Below are positions 50,088-62,000 of a DNA stretch of 64,000 nt, in pieces (position 1 is the stretch's first letter; every line of letters begins with the position of its first letter). Below the pieces are notes generated by a model. That model was not told the origin of the DNA and made no database searches. It saw only the letters and a list, made by a program, of their open reading frames with translations. The DNA is taken from contig NZ_RBAL01000011.1 in NCBI RefSeq assembly GCF_003626535.1, positions 145,293-209,292 of the forward strand, given 5' to 3'. The translations under genes were made by a program, and so were the position numbers. The stretch comes from Streptomyces hoynatensis. Its GTDB lineage: Bacteria; Actinomycetota; Actinomycetes; Streptomycetales; Streptomycetaceae.

Positions 50088-53000
50088 TCAGTCCTGGCCC
50101 AGTTCGTCGTCGAGCATGGCGAACAGGTCGTCGTCCGAGGCGGTGTCGAAGTCCACCTCGGGCTCCTCGGCCTTCTTCGGGTCCTCCCGCAGCGAGGCCC
50201 ACCGGGTGCGCAGCACCTCCAGGCGCCCGGCGACCTGCTTGAAGAGCTGTTCGTCGACGGCGGCCTTGCCGATGGCGCGTTCCAGCGCGTCGAGTTCGGC
50301 GAGGACGCCGCCGGTGTCCTCCCTGGTGTCGAGGTCGAGCTGGTCCAGCAGCAGGCCGACCAGCTCGGTGGGCGTCGGGTAGTCGAAGACGAGGGTGGCG
50401 GGCAGCCGCAGGCCGGTGGCCGCGCCCAGGCGGTTGCGCAGCTCGACCGCGGTCAGCGAGTCGAAGCCCAGCTCCTTGAACTGCCGTTCCGCCTCGATCT
50501 CCGCGGTGTCCGCGTAGCCGAGGACCGTGGCGACCTGCTCCTTGACGAGGTCGAGCAGGGCCTCGCGGACCTCCGCCTCGGTGAGCCCGTTCAGGCGCCG
50601 CACCAGGGACTCGGCCCCCTCGGCCCCGGCGGCCGAGCGGCGGGCCCTGGTCCGCACCAGGCCCCGCAGCAGCGCCGGCACCTCGGGCTGGGCCCGCAGC
50701 ACGGACAGGTCGAGACGCACCGGCAGCACCGCGGCCTCGGCGCCCTCGACGGCGGCGTCGAAGAGGGCAAGTCCCTGTTCCTCGGTGATCGGCGGCATCC
50801 CGGAGCGGGCCATGCGGTCGGCCTCGGTCGCGGCGACCATCCCGGTCTGCGCCCAGGCGCCCCAGCCGAGCGAGAGCCCGGGCAGGCCCAGCTCCCTGCG
50901 GTGGACGGCCAGCGCGTCGAGGAAGGCGTTGGCCGCCGCGTAGTTGCCCTGGCCCGGGTTGCCGAAGACGCCGGCGGCGGAGGAGAACAGCACGAACGCC
51001 CGCAGCTCGCGGTGCTGGGTGAGCTCGTGCAGGTGCCAGGCGGCGTCCACCTTGGGCCGCAGCACGGCCGTCAGCCGCTCCGGCGTCAGGGAGCCGATCA
51101 CCCCGTCGTCCAGGACGCCCGCGGTGTGCACGACGGCGGTCACCTGGTGCGCGCCGAGCAGCGCGGCGAGCGCGGACCTGTCGGACACGTCGCAGGCGGC
51201 GACCTCGGCGTGGGCCCCGTGCCCGGCGAGTTCCGCGACGAGTTCCGCCGCGCCTTCCGCCTCCGGGCCGCGGCGGCTGACGAGCAGCAGGCTGCGCGCG
51301 CCGCGTGCGACGACCAGGTGCCGGGCGAGCAGGGCGCCGAGGCCACCGGTGCCGCCGGTGATCAGCACGGTTCCCTCGCCGTCCCAGCCAGCCTCGGGAA
51401 GGGCGTCCTGCCCGGCGGGCGCCTCCTGCGCGGCCTCTTCCGCGGCCTGACCTGCCGGGGCTGCGGGCACGGCGACCCGGGCGAGCCTGGCGGTCAGGAT
51501 CAGGCCCTCGCGGACGGCGAGTTGGGGTTCCTCGCCGAAGGTCTGCGGCAGGACGGCCAGGGACAGGTCGGCGGAGTCGACGTCGACCAGGGTCAGGCGC
51601 CCGGGGTTCTCGGACTGCGCGGAGCGGACCAGGCCCCAGACGGCGGCCGTGGCCACGTCGACGGTGTCGGTGGGCTCGGCGGCCACGGCGCCGCGGGTGA
51701 CGAGCACGAGCCGGGAGTGGGCGAACCGCTCCTCGGCGAGCCACTCCTGCAGAACGCCGAGCGCCTGTGCGGTGACCTCGTGGGCGGCCTTGGCGACCGG
51801 CAGGTCGGGGGCCGCGAGCGGCATCACCACGACCTCGGGCACCTCGGGCGCCTCGGCGAGGGCGGACAGGCTCTCGAATCCCGGCCGCCCGCCGAGGCTT
51901 TCGGCCAGGCCGAGGACGTCGGGTCCGGCGAGGGCCCAGGAGGGGGCCTCGGCGGGCTCGGTGGCGGCGGGCACCCAGTCGAGGCGGAACAGCGGCTCGC
52001 GGCCCGGTTCCCCCTCGCCGAGCTGCTCGGTGGACACGGTGCGCAGCGTCAGGGTCTCGATGGTGGCCACGGGCTGGCCCGCGGTGTCGGCCACCGCGAG
52101 GGCCAGCGCGTCCCCGGAGGGGCGCAGCCGCACCCGCAGCGCGGAGGCGCCGGTGGCGTGCAGGGAGACGCCCTCCCAGGAGAACGGCAGGCCCCCGCCG
52201 CCCTCGCCCGAGCCGGCGAGCAGGTAGGCGTGCAGGGTTGCGTCCAGCAGGGCGGGGTGCAGCCCGTATGCCTCGCTTGGCACGTCCTCGGGCAGCGCCA
52301 CCTCGGCGTAGACGTCCTCTCCCTTGCGCCACACCGACTTCAGGCCCTGGAAGACGGGGCCGTAGGCGAAGCCGATCTCCGCGAAGCCCTCGTAGCATCC
52401 GGCGACCTCGACGGGTTCCGCCTCGGCGGGCGGCCAGGCGACGGCGTCGAAGTCCGGCTTGTGCCCGTTGCCGGTGAGGGTGCCGGTGGCGTTCTCCAGC
52501 CAGGGCTGGTCGGCGGCTCCCTCGGGCCGCGAGTAGACGGCCAGCGGGCGGGCCCCCGACTCGTCGGGGGCGCCGACGGACACCTGGACCTGCACGGCGC
52601 CGTGTTCGGGGACGACCAGCGGCGCGGCCAGGGTCAGCTCCTCGATGCGGTCGCAGCCGACCTCGTCGCCCGCCCTGATGGCGAGTTCCACGAAGGCGGT
52701 GCCGGGCAGCAGGACGCGGCCCATGACGGCGTGGTCGGCCAGCCAGGGGTGCGTGGACAGGGACAGCCTGCTGGTGAACAACAGGCCCTCGCCGTTGGCG
52801 AGTTCCACCGAGGCCCCGAGCAGCGGGTGGCCGATGGCGACCTGGCCGATGCCCGCGCCGTCGCCGGCCCGCAGCGTTCCGGCCGGCCAGAACCGCTGGT
52901 GCTGGAAGGCGTAGGTGGGCAGGTCGACCCGCTGGGCGCCGGTCCCCGCGAAGAGGGGCGCCCAGTCGACGGGCACGCCGGCCACGTGCAGGCGGGCCAG

Positions 53001-56000
53001 CGCGGTGACGGCGGCGGTCTCCTCGTCCCGGTCCTTGCGCAGGGAGGGCACGAGGAGGGCGTCCTCGGGCAGCGAGGCGGCGGCCAGGGCGGTGAGCACC
53101 CCGTCGGGGCCGAGTTCGAGGAAGGCGGTGGCGCCCGCCTCGGCGAGCGCGCCCACCCCGTCGGCGAACCTGACGGTCTCCCGCACGTGCCGCGCCCAGT
53201 ACGCGGGGCTGCGCAGGTCGGCCTCGCCGGCGAGCCGTCCGGTGAGGTTGGACACGACGGGGATGCGGGGCTCGTGGAAGGTGAGGCCCGCGACGGCCGC
53301 CTGGAACTCCGCCAGCATCGGGTCCATCAGCGGGGAGTGGAAGGCGTGCGAGACGGCCAGGGCGGTGGTCTTGCGGCCCTGGTCCCGGAGGGCGCCGGCG
53401 ACGGCCTGGACGGCCTGCTCCTCGCCGGAGAGCACCACGGAGGCGGGCCCGTTGACGGCGGCGATCGCGACGCCTTCGGTCAGCAGCGGGGTCACCTCGT
53501 CCTCGGACGCCTGGACGGCGATCATGGCGCCGCCCTCGGGCAGGGCCTGCATCAGCCGCGCCCGCGCCGACACCAGCGTGCAGGCGTCCTCCAGGGACAG
53601 CACCCCCGCGACGTGCGCCGCCGCGATCTCGCCGATCGAGTGGCCCGCGACGAACTCGGGCCGCACGCCCCAGGACTCGACCAGCCGATACAGCGCCACC
53701 TCGATGGCAAACAGCGCGGGCTGCGCCACCCCGGTACGGTCCAGCTCCGCCTTGTCCGCGCCCCACATCACCTCGCGCACCGCCGGGTCGAGCAGCGCCA
53801 GCGCCTCGTCCAGGGCGGCGGCGAACACCGGGAACCTGGCGTACAGTTCACGCCCCATCCCGAGGCGCTGCGCACCCTGACCGGTGAACAGCACCGCAAG
53901 ACGCCGCTCCCCCGCCACGCCACGGGCCACCTCGGCGACGCCCTCCTCACCGGCCAGCAGCACCGCCCGGTGCTCGAACACCGACCGCGAGGTCACCAAC
54001 GACAAGCCCACATCCACCGGAAGCTCCGCCTCGGCAAACGCGACGATCCGCTCCACCTGCCCGTCGAGGGCGCCCGCGGTGCGGGCCGAGACGGGCAGCG
54101 GCACGGCCGCGGGCTCGGTCTGCGGGGTCTCGATCTCCGCGGGGGTGTGCGGGGCCTGCTCGATGATGACGTGGGCGTTGGTGCCCGAGACGCCGAAGGA
54201 GGAGACCGCCGCCCGGCGGGCCCGGTCCACCTCGGGCCATTCGGTCTGCTCGGTCAGCAGGTGCACCGCGCCTGCCTCCCAGTCCACGTGCGAGGAGGGC
54301 GCGTCGATGTGCAGGGACTTGGGCAGCACGCCGTGCCGCATCGCCATGATCATCTTGATGACGCCGGCGGCGCCCGCCGCGGCCTGGGTGTGCCCGATGT
54401 TCGACTTGATGGAGCCCAGCAGCAGCGGCCGTTCCCGGTCCTGCCCGTAGGTCGCCAGGAGGGCCTGCGCCTCGATCGGGTCGCCCAGCGTGGTGCCGGT
54501 GCCGTGCGCCTCGACGACGTCCACGTCGGAGGTGGACAGGCCCGCGCCGGCGAGGGCCTGGCGGATCACCCGCTGCTGCGAGGGCCCGTTCGGCGCCGTC
54601 AGCCCGTTGCTCGCCCCGTCCTGGTTCACCGCAGAGCCGCGCACCAGGGCGAGGACCCGGTGCCCGTGGCGCTGGGCGTCCGACAGGCGCTCCAGCACCA
54701 GCAGGCCGACGCCCTCGGACCAGCCGACGCCGTCGGCGGAGTCGGAGAACGCCTTGCAGCGCCCGTCGGGGGACAGCCCGCGCTGCCGCGAGAACTCCAC
54801 CAGCGCCGAGGGCGTGGACATCACCGTCACGCCACCCGCGAGCGCCAGGTCGCACTCCCCCGCCCGCAGCGCCTGCATCGCCCAGTGCATCGCCACCAGC
54901 GAGGAGGAGCAGGCCGTGTCCACGGTCACCGCGGGCCCCTCGAAGCCGAAGGTGTAGGCGACGCGTCCGGACGCCACGCTCGGCGAGGAGCCGGTGCCCT
55001 GGTGGCCCTCGAACTCGCCGCCGCCCAGGCCCGCCCCGTAGTCGTTGTACATGACGCCGGCGAAGACGCCGGTGGCGCTGCCGCGCAGCGACACCGGGTC
55101 GATCCCCGCGGACTCGATCGCCTCCCACGTGGTTTCGAGCAGCAGCCGCTGCTGGGAGTCGGTGGCGATCGCCTCCCTGGGGCTCATCCCGAAGAACGCC
55201 GGGTCGAAGTCGCCCGCGTCGTGCAGGAATCCGCCGCTGCGGGTGTAGGCGGTGCCGGGGTTGTCCGGGTCGGGGTGGTACAGGGCGTCGAGGTCCCAGC
55301 CGCGGTCGGTGGGGAAGCCGGAGATGGCGTCGGTGCCGTCCAGGGTCAGCTGCCACAGGTCCTCGGGCGAGGCGACGCCGCCGGGGTAGCGGCAGGCCAT
55401 GCCGACGATGACGATCGGGTCGTCCGACACCGGCGGCAGCGCCCGCGCCGGGACGGCGGCCGCCTCCTGCGCCGCGTCGAACAGTTCCTCGTGCAGGTGC
55501 CCGGCGAGAGCGGCGGGGGTCGGGTAGTCGTAGACCATGGTGGCCGGCAGGCGCAGCCCGGTGGCCGTGGACAGCCGGTTGCGCAGCTCGACCGCGGTCA
55601 GCGAGTCGAAGCCGAGATCCTTGAACTGCCGGTCGGCCTCGATCCTGGAGAGGTCGGCGTGCGCCAGCACCTCGGCGACCTCGCCCCGCACCAGGTCGAG
55701 CAGCGCCTCGCGGCGCGCGTCGGCGTCCAGCCCGGACAGGCGGCGCACCAGCGTGACCGCCGTGTCGGAGCCGGCGGCGGCCCGCCGGGACCGCACCCTG
55801 ATCAGCCCGTGCAGCAGCGGCGGAATCTGCGCCTGGGCCCGCAGCACCGGCAGGTCCAGGCGCACCGGCAGGACCAGCGCCTGCGGGGCGGCCAGGGCCG
55901 CGTCGAACAGGGCAAGCCCCTGCTCCACCGACAGCGCCGGCATGCCGGAACGGGCCATCCGCTCGGCGTCCGAGGCCATCAGCATGCCGGCCTCCGCCCA

Positions 56001-59000
56001 GGCGCCCCAGGCCATCGACACGCCGGGCAGGCCCTCGGCGCGGCGCCTGGCCATCAGGGCGTCGAGGAAGGCGTTGGCCGCGGCGTAGTTGGCCTGCCCC
56101 GGGGTGCCGAAGACGCCGGCCGCCGAGGAGAACACCACGAAGGCCGACAGCTCACGCTCCCGGGTGAGTTCGTGCAGGTGCCAGGCCGCGTCCACCTTGG
56201 GCCGGAACACGTAGTCGAGGCGCTCGCGGGTGAGGGAGCCGAGGACGCCGTCGTCCAGGACGCCCGCGGTGTGCACCACCGCCCGCACCTCGCGCTCGGC
56301 CAGCAGGCCGGCCAGCGCCGCCCGGTCGGCGACGTCACAGGCCACCAACTCGGCCTCGGCACCGGCCTCTTCCAGGTCGGCGAAGAGCCCGGCCGCGCTT
56401 TCCGCGTCGCGCCCGCGGCGGCTGACCAGCAGCAGCCTGCGCACCCCGCGCTCCCGCGCCAGGTGCCGGGCGAGCGCCGCACCCAGACCGCCGGTCGCCC
56501 CGGTCACCAGCACCAGGCCCTCCGGGTCCCACGCGAACCCGCCCTCGGGCAGCCCCGCGCGCACCAGACGCGGCACCAGCACCGCACCCTCGCGCACCGC
56601 CACCTGCGGCTCCTCCACCGCCAGGGCGGAGGCCAGCGCCTCGGGGCCGGAGCCGGCGTCGAGGTCGAGCAGGCCGAAACGGTGGGGGTGCTCGGACTGG
56701 GCGGACCGCACCAGGCCCCACACCGCGGCCGTCGGCGGGTCCTGCACCTCGCCGTCCGCGGGCGCCACGGCGCCGCGGGTGACGAACACCAGCCGGGAGT
56801 CGGCGAACCGCTCGTCGGCCACCCACTCCTGGGCGAGGGCGAGGGCCCGCGCGGACACGGCCCGGGCGATCTCCTCGGGCGCGCCCTCCGCCTCGGCGGC
56901 GAGCGGGGCCAGCACCACCTCCGGCACCCCGGCCTCCGCGAGGGCGGCCAGGTCGGCGTGGCGGGGCAGATCCCCCAGCCCGAACGGGTCGGCGCCCAGC
57001 AGCGCCGCCTGCCGTTCGCCGGCCGCGGCGGGCGGGGCGGGGACCCAGTCGACGGCGAACAGCGAGTCCTGCTCGGTCCTGGCCTCGCCGAGTTGTTCGG
57101 CGGCCACCCGGCGGGTCACCAGCGACTCGACGCGGGCGACCGGGCCGCCCGCCGGGTCGGCGCAGGCGATCGCCATGGTGCCGTCCCCGCCGAGGGTCAG
57201 CCGCACCCGCAGGCTCGCCGCGCCGGTGGCGTGCAGCGTGACGCCCTGCCAGGAGAACGGCAGCCCGCCCTCCTCCCCGCTGCCCGCGAGCAGCGCGGCG
57301 TGCAGGGTGGCGTCGAGGAGCGCCGGGTGCAGGCCGAAGCCGCCCGGCTCCACGCCCTCGGGGAGCGCCACCTCGGCGAACACCTCCTCGCCGCGCCGCC
57401 AGACCGACCGCAGGCCCTGGAAGGCCGGCCCGTAGGCGAAGCCGAGTTCGGCGAAGCCCGGGTAGCAGTCGGTGACGTCCACCGGCTCGGCCCCGGGCGG
57501 CGGCCAGGCGACGGCGTCGAAGCCGAGTTCCGGCGCGGCCGGGGCGGCTGCGGTCAGGGTGCCGGTGGCGTGCTGGGTCCACGACAGTCCGGCGTCGCCC
57601 TCGGGACGGGAGTAGACCGCTACCGGCCTGGCGCCCGAGGCGTCGGCGGCGCCGACGGCGACCTGGATCTGCACGGCGCCCTGCTCGGGCAGGACCAGCG
57701 GCGCGGCCAGGGTCAGCTCCTCGACCCGGTCGCAGCCGACCTCGTCGCCCGCCCGGACGGCGAGTTCGACGAAGGCGGTGCCTGGCAGCAGCACCTGCCC
57801 CATGACGGCGTGGTCGGCCAGCCAGGGGTGCGAGGAAAGCGACAGGCGGCTGGTGAACAACAGGCCCTCGCCCTCGGCGAGTTCGACGGCCGCGCCGAGC
57901 AGCGGGTGCGCCACGGCGAGCTGTCCGAGCCCGGCGGCGTCGCCCGGCCTGGCGACGACCGGGGGCCAGTAGTGCTGGTGGTGGAAGGCGTAGGTGGGCA
58001 GGTCGATCCGCTGGGCGCCGGTCCCGGCGAACAGGGCGCGCCACTCGACCCGCGCCCCCGCGACGTGCAGCCGGGCGAGGGCGGTGACGGCCGCCTCCTC
58101 CTCGCCGCGGTCCCGGCGCAGCACCGGCACCACCACGGCACCATCGGGCACCGACTCGGCCGCCATCCCCGACAGCACCCCGTCGGGGCCGACTTCGAGG
58201 AACGCGGAGGCACCCTGCTCCACCAGGCGGCCCACGGCGTCGGCGAAGCGGACGGCCTCGCGCACGTGCCGCACCCAGAACTCGGGCGAGGTCACCTCAC
58301 CCGCGGCCACCACCGGGATACGCGGCTCGGCAAACGACAGGCCCTCGACCACGGCGCGGAACTCGTCCAGCATCGGGTCCATCAACGGCGAATGGAAGGC
58401 GTGCGACACCCTCAGCCGGCTCGTCTTCCGCCCCTGCGCCTCAAACGAAGCGGCCAGCTCCAGAACCGGCGCCTCCTCACCCGAAAGCACCACCGCGGCA
58501 GGCCCGTTGACGGCCGCGATCGACACACCGTCGGTGAGCCGGGCGGTGACCTCCTCCTCGGTGGCCTGCACGGCCACCATCGCCCCGCCCTCGGGCAGCG
58601 CCTGCATCAACCGCGCCCGCGCCGACACCAACGCGCAGGCATCCTCCAGCGAGAACACCCCCGCCACATGCGCCGCCGCAATCTCACCGATGGAGTGACC
58701 GGCCACGAACTCGGCCCGCACGCCCCAGGACTCGACCAGCCGATACAGCGCCACCTCGATGGCGAACAGCGCGGGCTGCGCCACCCCGGTGCGGTTCAGC
58801 GCCTCCGCGTCCTCGCCCCACATCACCTCACGCACCGCCGGGTCGAGCAACGCCAGCGCCTCGTCCAGGGCGGCGGCGAACACCGGGAAACGCCCGTACA
58901 GTTCACGGCCCATACCCAGACGCTGCGCACCCTGACCCGTGAACAGCAGCGCCAGGGAGCGTTCGGTGGCGGTGCCGCGGGCCGCCTCGGTCACGCCCTC

Positions 59001-62000
59001 GGCGCTCGCCAGCAGCACGGCGCGGCGGTCGAAGAGCGACCGGGAGGTCACCAGGGAGTAGCCCACGTCCAGCGGGGATGCCTGGGCGGCGAAGGTGGCG
59101 ATGCGCCCGACCTGACCCTCCAGGGCCTCGGCCGACTTCGCCGACACCGGCAGCGGCACCACGGCGGGGCGGGTCGCGGGGGTTTCCGCCGGCTCCGCCT
59201 GCGTGGGCTCCTCCCGTGTCTCCGGGGCCTGTTCGAGGATGAGGTGGGCGTTGGTGCCGCTCACGCCGAAGGAGGAGATGCCGGCGCGGCGGGGACGGTC
59301 CACCTCGGGCCATTCGGTCTGCTCGGTCAGCAGCTCGACGGCGCCCGCCTCCCAGTCCACGTGCGAGGAGGGCGCGTCCACGTGCAGGGTGCGCGGCACG
59401 AGGCCGTGCCGCATGGCGAGGACCATCTTGATGACGCCCGCCACGCCCGCCGCGGCCTGGGTGTGGCCGATGTTCGACTTGATGGAGCCCAGCAGCACGG
59501 GCCGTTCGCGCTCCTGCCCGTAGGTGGCGAGGAGGGCCTGGGCCTCGATCGGGTCGCCCAGCGTGGTGCCGGTGCCGTGCGCCTCGACCACGTCCACGTC
59601 GGAGGTGGACAGGCCGGCCCCGGCGAGGGCCTGGCGGATCACCCGCTGCTGCGAGGGACCGTTCGGCGCCGTCAGCCCGTTGCTCGCACCGTCCTGGTTC
59701 ACCGCAGAACCGCGCAGCACCGCGAGGACCTGATGCCCGTTGCGGCGGGCGTCGGAGAGGCGCTCCAGCGTCACGACGCCGACGCCCTCGGACCAGCCGA
59801 CGCCGTCGGCGGAGTCGGAGAACGCCTTGCAGCGCCCGTCGGGGGACAGCCCGCGCTGCCGCGAGAACTCCACCAGCGCCGAGGGCGTGGACATCACCGT
59901 CACGCCACCCGCGAGCGCCAGGTCGCACTCGCCCGCGCGCAGGGCCTGCGCGGCCAGGTGCATCGCCACCAGGGAGGAGGAGCAGGCCGTGTCCACCGTC
60001 ACGGCGGGGCCCTCCAGGCCGAAGGTGTAGGACAGGCGGCCGGAGACGACGCTGGGCGAGGTGCCGGTGCCCTGGTGTCCCTCGAAGCCGCCGCCGTGGA
60101 GGATCGAGGAGTAGTCGTTGTACATGACGCCGGCGAAGACGCCGGTCTGGCTGCCGCGCAGCGACACCGGGTCGATCCCGGCGGACTCGATCGCCTCCCA
60201 CGTGGTTTCGAGCAGCAGCCGCTGCTGCGCATCCGTGGCCAGGGCCTCCCGCGGGCTCATCCCGAAGAACTCCGGGTCGAACTCCCCCGCATCGTGCAGG
60301 AATCCGCCGCTGCGGGTGTAGGAGGTGCCGGGGTGGTCCGGGTCGGGGTGGTAGAGGCCGGCCAGGTCCCAGCCGCGGTCGGTGGGGAACTCGCTGATGG
60401 CGTCCGTTCCTTCCAGGACCAGGCGCCACAGGTCCGCGGGCGAGGAGACGCCGCCGGGGTAGCGGCAGGCCATGCCGACGATGACGATCGGGTCGTCGGA
60501 GACGGGCGGCAGGGCCCGGGTGGGCAGGGCCGCTGCGGGTTCTGCCGCGTCGAAGAGCTCGCCGAGGAGGTGGTCGGCGAGGGCCGTGGGGGTCGGGTAG
60601 TCGTAGACCATGGTGGCCGGGAGGCGCAGGCCGGTGGCGGTGCCGAGCCGGTTGCGCAGCTCGACGGCGGTCAGCGAGTCGAAGCCCAGGTCGTTGAACG
60701 GCCGGGTGGCCTCGATGCTCGCGGCGTCGGCGTGCCCCAGGACGGCGGCCACCTCACCGCGGACCAGGCCGAGCAGCGCCTCGCGGCGCGCGTCGGCGTC
60801 CAGCCCGGACAGGCGGCGCACGAGCGTGACGGCCGTGTCGGAGCCGGCGGCGGCCCGCCGGGACCGCACCCTGATCAGCCCGTGCAGCAGCGGCGGAATC
60901 TGCGGCTGCGTCCGCAGCACCGGCAGGTCCAGGCGCACCGGCAGGAGCAGCGCCTGCGGGGCGGCCAGGGCCGCGTCGAACAGGGCAAGCCCCTGCTCCA
61001 CCGGCAGCGCGGGCATGCCGCTGCGTGCGCGGCGTTCGTCGTCGGCGGCGGCGAGCATGCCGGTGCCGGTCCATGCGCCCCAGGCCAGCGACAGGCCGGG
61101 CAGGCCCTCGGCGCGGCGCGTGGCCATCAGGGCGTCGAGGAAGGCGTTGGCCGCGGCGTAGTTGGCCTGGCCGGGGTTGCCGAAGACGCCGGCCGCGGAG
61201 GAGAACACCACGAAGGCCGACAGGTCGCGGTCCCGGGTGAGTTCGTGCAGGTGCCAGGCGGCGTCGGCCTTCGGTTCGAAGACGTAGTCGAGGCGCTCGC
61301 GGGTGAGGGAGCCGAGGACGCCGTCGTCCAGGACGCCCGCGGTGTGGACGACGGCCGCCACCTCGCGTTCGGCCAGGAGGCCGGCCAGCGCCGCCCGGTC
61401 GGCGACGTCGCAGGCCACCAACTCGGCCTCGGCACCGGCCTCTTCCAGGTCGGCGAGGAGTTCGGCGGCGCTTTCGGCGTCGCGTCCGCGGCGGCTGACC
61501 AGCAGCAGGCGCCGCACTCCGCGTTCCCGCGCCAGGTGCCGGGCGAGTGCCGCACCCAGACCGCCGGTGGCGCCGGTCACCAGCACCAGGCCGTGCGGGT
61601 CCCACGCGAACCCGCCCTCGGGCAGCCCGGCGCGCACCAGACGCGGCACCAGCACCGCATCCTCGCGCACCGCCACCTGCGGCTCCTCCACCGCCAGGGC
61701 CTGGCCGAGGAGTGCGGCGGCGGGCGGGGCGGCGGGCAGGTCGAGCAGGCCGAAGCGGTGGGGGTGCTCGGACTGGGCGGACCGCACCAGGCCCCAGAGG
61801 GCGGCGGCTGCCGGGTCGGGCACCTCGCCCTGGGCGGCGGCCACGGCGCCGCGCGAGACGAACACCAGCCGGGAGTCGGCGAAGCGTTCCTCCTCCGTCC
61901 ACCGCTGGGCCAGGCGAAGCGCCCAGGTGGTGCGGGCGCGCAGGGCGTCGGTGGCCTCGCCGGGGGCGGCCTCGGGGAGGGGCACCAGGACCAGCCCCGG

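Noticed and set aside
51470..52000. Possible enoylreductase between DH and KR of module C
   Set aside because: The stretch matches the structural KR subdomain (LVLVTRGAVAAEP, AAVWGLVRSAQSE) and lacks the nucleotide-binding motif of an ER.
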